A stretch of 64,000 nucleotides of DNA from Copromyces sp. CBS 386.78. Taxonomy: Eukaryota; Ascomycota; Sordariomycetes; Sordariales; Sordariaceae. The position numbers were made by a program, and so were the translations under genes. Numbering within the stretch: position 1 is the first letter of the stretch; each line of letters begins with the position of its first letter. Below, in pieces: positions 61,246-64,000 of the stretch. The stretch is from NCBI GenBank assembly GCA_030685235.1, contig MU839089.1:481800-545799 (forward strand). The letters are read 5' to 3'. The notes under the pieces are model-generated. The model was not told the DNA's origin. It did not search any database and saw only the letters and a list, made by a program, of their open reading frames with translations.

Positions 61246-62598
61246 ATGCTGGTCCCGCTGATGTTCTCACCCGACCTGGAGGGCACTTCCAAGACATGGG
61301 AATCTCAGCCTGAGACAATATTCAAGCCTCAACTACACACCCAAAAGAACCACAACAGCTACAATGGGACCCGAACATTGCCAATAGCCACTCGAGTTCG
61401 GCCTCTACATAAGCCCACATCAGACTACGATTCACAGCCTGAGGACAAAGACGACCAGAAACTGGAATCTAACCGGATCTTGACCGAGGAAGAGTCCCCT
61501 CTCTACGAGATCACCCTATACTATCCTCACAACCGCGCCTGCACGATATATCGCTCCAGGCAAGACTTTTGGCTCCTGAGAACAGGCCTTTTGTCACGCT
61601 CGTCATCTTCCGCACCACAGCGTCTTTCAACACCACCGTCACACAACAGAGCCAAGTGCCAAGATGATTCAAAACAAGTTGCCAAATGGGATTCACTGCT
61701 AAGGAAGGGATTGGAGAGATTCGCCAAGAATGGTCATGGCCGCTACCCGGTTGAGTGGTTCCTGAGGCGGCGTTTAGGGGACTGCGAGCGGATGGCAAGC
61801 GGAAAGGGGACAGGATTGCCAGCTGGGACGACGAGACGAGTCAAGATCAAACCACGCAGGGACATGGACGGTACGAAAACAACGGATGAAAGATCAGGAA
61901 AGCAAGAGGACAAAGTGGAGAACTCGGATAGATCGAACCAAGAAGCCGCAGCCACGGAGGGAAAATGTCAACATGACAGGAACAAGGACCAAGAGGACAA
62001 GGTTATCTCGGAAGAAAGTCAAACAGATAATGAAAGCGAGGTTGGGAATGGCGAATGTGTTGAGGACGAAGAGACGCGCTATAACAAAGGCGAACAGCCA
62101 GATCAAGGGGGAAACGAAGTCGACGACAATGCAGACGATAGGCCCAAAGCCGCAAGACCATGTATGGCGAACCTATATACAGAGGTACCAGTCATGTGTC
62201 CTTTCAAACCTATCCCCGCGATTCGTCAACTTGACGGATCGTCCATAGCCAAAAGGCGGAAACACAAGCAGAATATCGAGAATGCAGGACGCGTGGACCA
62301 GAAGACATTACACCACAACAGTTGTGATGTTGTTCAATGCACCATCGAGGATGCTGAGGTCTCAACGTTGGACTCTCTTATAATAGAGGTTGACGCAAGG
62401 GAGGAGTCATCATCCGACGGCACAGTGGTGCTTACACCAACATCAACTAGCGCTGGTGAGACATGGCCAGGAGATGCGCCTTCAAACCCGGCTCTCATGT
62501 ACAAGTTGATGTTCTCCCGAAGAGCCTCAGATTCTGACTGGGGTCAGAAAATCCTCAGTCTTCACGAACGGGATGACTCGGGCGCCAACACACTCTGA
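61246..62598 (+). CDS. Hypothetical protein with a possible PX-like region
   Basis: An uninterrupted 450-aa frame from ATG 61246 (MLVPLMFSPDLEG). The frame is open a few codons further upstream but only from a GTG. I do not recognise a named family. Residues ~85-185 look ordered and somewhat PX-like: LYEITLYYPHNRACTIYRSR, DFWLLRTGL, WDSLLRKGLERFAKNGHG, then VEWFLRRRLGDCERM. PX domains bind phosphoinositides; the resemblance is by pattern only. The middle (~200-300) is a highly charged Lys/Asp/Glu-rich linker, and the C-terminal ~35 residues (ALMYKLMFSRRASDSDWGQK) look like a short conserved motif. No membrane segment is present. Confidence 0.75.
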   Translation: MLVPLMFSPDLEGTSKTWESQPETIFKPQLHTQKNHNSYNGTRTLPIATRVRPLHKPTSDYDSQPEDKDDQKLESNRILTEEESPLYEITLYYPHNRACTIYRSRQDFWLLRTGLLSRSSSSAPQRLSTPPSHNRAKCQDDSKQVAKWDSLLRKGLERFAKNGHGRYPVEWFLRRRLGDCERMASGKGTGLPAGTTRRVKIKPRRDMDGTKTTDERSGKQEDKVENSDRSNQEAAATEGKCQHDRNKDQEDKVISEESQTDNESEVGNGECVEDEETRYNKGEQPDQGGNEVDDNADDRPKAARPCMANLYTEVPVMCPFKPIPAIRQLDGSSIAKRRKHKQNIENAGRVDQKTLHHNSCDVVQCTIEDAEVSTLDSLIIEVDAREESSSDGTVVLTPTSTSAGETWPGDAPSNPALMYKLMFSRRASDSDWGQKILSLHERDDSGANTL

Positions 62599-63090
62599 TG
62601 ATAGCAGTTATAGGTGGAATTTGATGAGGAGCGGAATGGAGGGGGAGAAAAGCGCACGACTTGTGATATCGAGACTGCTATAGTTTTCCAATTCATTGAT
62701 ACCACCAAGCACAGCATGTAACAACGAAACTCAACCCAAATTCACATCTCCATGCTCGCCGTCAGGTGGTGTTGTGTTTACATGAACTCAGGGGCACCCC
62801 TATTCGATCCCTGCACTCTCAAGGTTAGGGGGAGTCGGCGGGCATCGACGTCACTAAAAGCGGGATGAACCGCTCCACTGGATCGCCGTAGCAGCCCGCC
62901 GAGCCCCTAAAAATCCGGGGTGAGATCTGCCCCGCGTTCGAGGTCCATTCAGTTCATCACGACGGGAAAAATGCGACAACCTAACATTCTTCTCCCCTCT
63001 CCCCCTCCCTCCCTTCTCCCTCTTCAACAGCCCATTGCGCCCACCACACAACCCAATCCACCTTTTTCGGTTTCCAATCCACAAGCCACA
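62599..63090. promoter_or_regulatory. Upstream region of SLD5
   Basis: 492 bp between tandem genes. An ATG at 62920 is in frame with SLD5 and would add 57 residues, but that stretch is Pro/Ser-rich and the GINS start fits the downstream ATG. Confidence 0.55.
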
Positions 63091-63831
63091 ATGGACATCG
63101 ACGACATCCTCCGCGAAGTCGACCCCGTCTCGCACCAGATCCCGCAAGAAACGCGCGACCTGCAAGACCTGACGCGCGCCTGGGTCGCCGAGCGCTCGAC
63201 ACCCGAATTACTCCCTTGGCCTTCCAACGGCCTGTTCGAGCGCATCAACGACAAGATCAAGCGGCAGATTGAGCGAGTAGAAGAGATGACGGGCGACATG
63301 GACCCAAAAACCAATTTCGCGCTGATTGTCATCCAGACCGAGTTGGAGAGGTACAAGTATCTGGTTAGGTCGTTTTTGAGGACAAGGATTGCAAAGGTAG
63401 GGCACGCACCCAATTCTGTTTTTTAGAGAGTCATTTGTTGTTGACGTTTGGGATTGCTGCGAACCGAACAGATCGATAAACACCTCCTCCACTACATCTC
63501 CAACGACCACCTCCGAACGCGCATGTCGCAAATCGAAGAGGCGTACGCGAGACGACACCAGCTTTTGTTGCACAACCACTACCTCAACTCTTTCCTGGGG
63601 ACGTTCCCTCCGGCAATGCAGAACTTGAACGATACGGCGGGGAATATCAGCATGATTGACAGTCCTGACCTTGACTCGGCCGTGTTCATTCGCCTGCTGA
63701 AGGACGCGGAGATTGAGTGTCATGGAGTGGATGTCGATGGTGTGCTCACGGGCAAAGAGGGGGATATTGTCATCTTGAGATGGTCAGATGCCAAGTCATT
63801 GGTAGAAAAGGGCGATGCCGAGTTGGTTTGA
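63091..63831 (+). CDS. SLD5: GINS complex subunit Sld5
   Basis: Subunit of the GINS tetramer, which joins Cdc45 and Mcm2-7 as the replicative helicase. Two exons: 63091-63396 and 63472-63831, with a 75-bp intron (GTAGGG donor, AACAG acceptor). The joined frame is 221 aa. It starts [12 protein letters not shown]. The helical A domain shows [22 protein letters not shown] (the conserved region near the N-terminus), [37 protein letters not shown] (joined across the intron) and a Sld5-type [16 protein letters not shown]. The C-terminal B domain ends [32 protein letters not shown], matching the family. An in-frame upstream ATG at 62920 exists but is not favoured. The last 169 bases of the window after the stop show nothing further. 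Confidence 0.95.
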
Positions 63832-64000
63832 GGCAGCTGGTATGGGTGAATAAGCTGTCTACAAACATTGAGGGCTGTTGGGCTTGCTTTGTCTTCGACG
63901 TTGCGATCCCCGAGTTTAGGTGTTCGTGGACGCTTATCTCCAGGAAGGTCCTTCAACACCAACAAAGCAGGTGATCAACGACGGGAGGTATGGGCAAAGT

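Noticed and set aside
62775..62825. T-arm-like TTCGATC segment suggesting a tRNA
   Set aside because: The bases flanking the 7-base loop do not pair, and there is no A box or acceptor stem at the right distance.
62920..63090. 57-residue N-terminal extension of Sld5
   Set aside because: It is Pro/Ser-rich leader-like sequence. Sld5 proteins begin close to the MDIDDIL-type start.

Overview
This window is nuclear DNA of a filamentous ascomycete. The evidence is a set of protein-coding genes with short introns (about 49-235 bp, mostly 50-80 bp) that have GTRNGT donors, CTRAC-like branch sites and YAG acceptors, together with fungal-type products: Atg10, a class I ER mannosidase, a RhoGEF, Ran, Rtc3, Nas2, and a WSC-domain copper radical oxidase. 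The protein families and the repeat-rich, moderately GC intergenic DNA suggest a Sordariomycete, probably in or near the Sordariales (Neurospora/Sordaria-like). That placement is inference. I see no prophage, CRISPR array, rRNA gene, tRNA gene or intact transposon.

Layout. The first ~360 bases are homopolymer-rich and look like a poor contig end. From 0.4 to 17 kb the genes are dense: an amino-acid permease (-), a large low-complexity protein (-), ARPC1 of the Arp2/3 complex (-) sharing a promoter with a U1A/U2B''-type spliceosomal RRM protein (+), the autophagy E2-like enzyme Atg10 (-) divergent from an ER-type alpha-1,2-mannosidase (+), and a three-exon protein I do not recognise (+). From 17 to 27 kb there are only a small four-helix membrane protein (+) and Rtc3 (-). 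From 29 to 38 kb lie a DH-PH RhoGEF (-), the proteasome assembly chaperone Nas2/PSMD9 (+) and Ran GTPase (+). A frameshifted scrap of the ribosome export factor Nmd3 lies at 40.3-40.5 kb, followed by a single-pass surface protein with long repeat tracts at 41.4-44.3 kb. After a 7.9 kb gene-poor stretch containing an assembly gap come a secreted protein with five WSC domains fused to a copper radical oxidase (+), an NTF2-like protein with near-identical 31-residue repeats and a second gap (-), a protein with a possible PX-like region (+), and the GINS subunit Sld5 (+).

The genes do not form a cluster with one function. Most are housekeeping genes (actin nucleation, splicing, autophagy, N-glycan trimming, Rho signalling, proteasome assembly, nuclear transport, DNA replication). 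The more unusual content is the WSC x5-oxidase fusion, the repeat array broken by a gap, the Nmd3 relic, and two long gene-poor intervals. All gene models were read by hand from splice signals and frame, with phase checked exon by exon.
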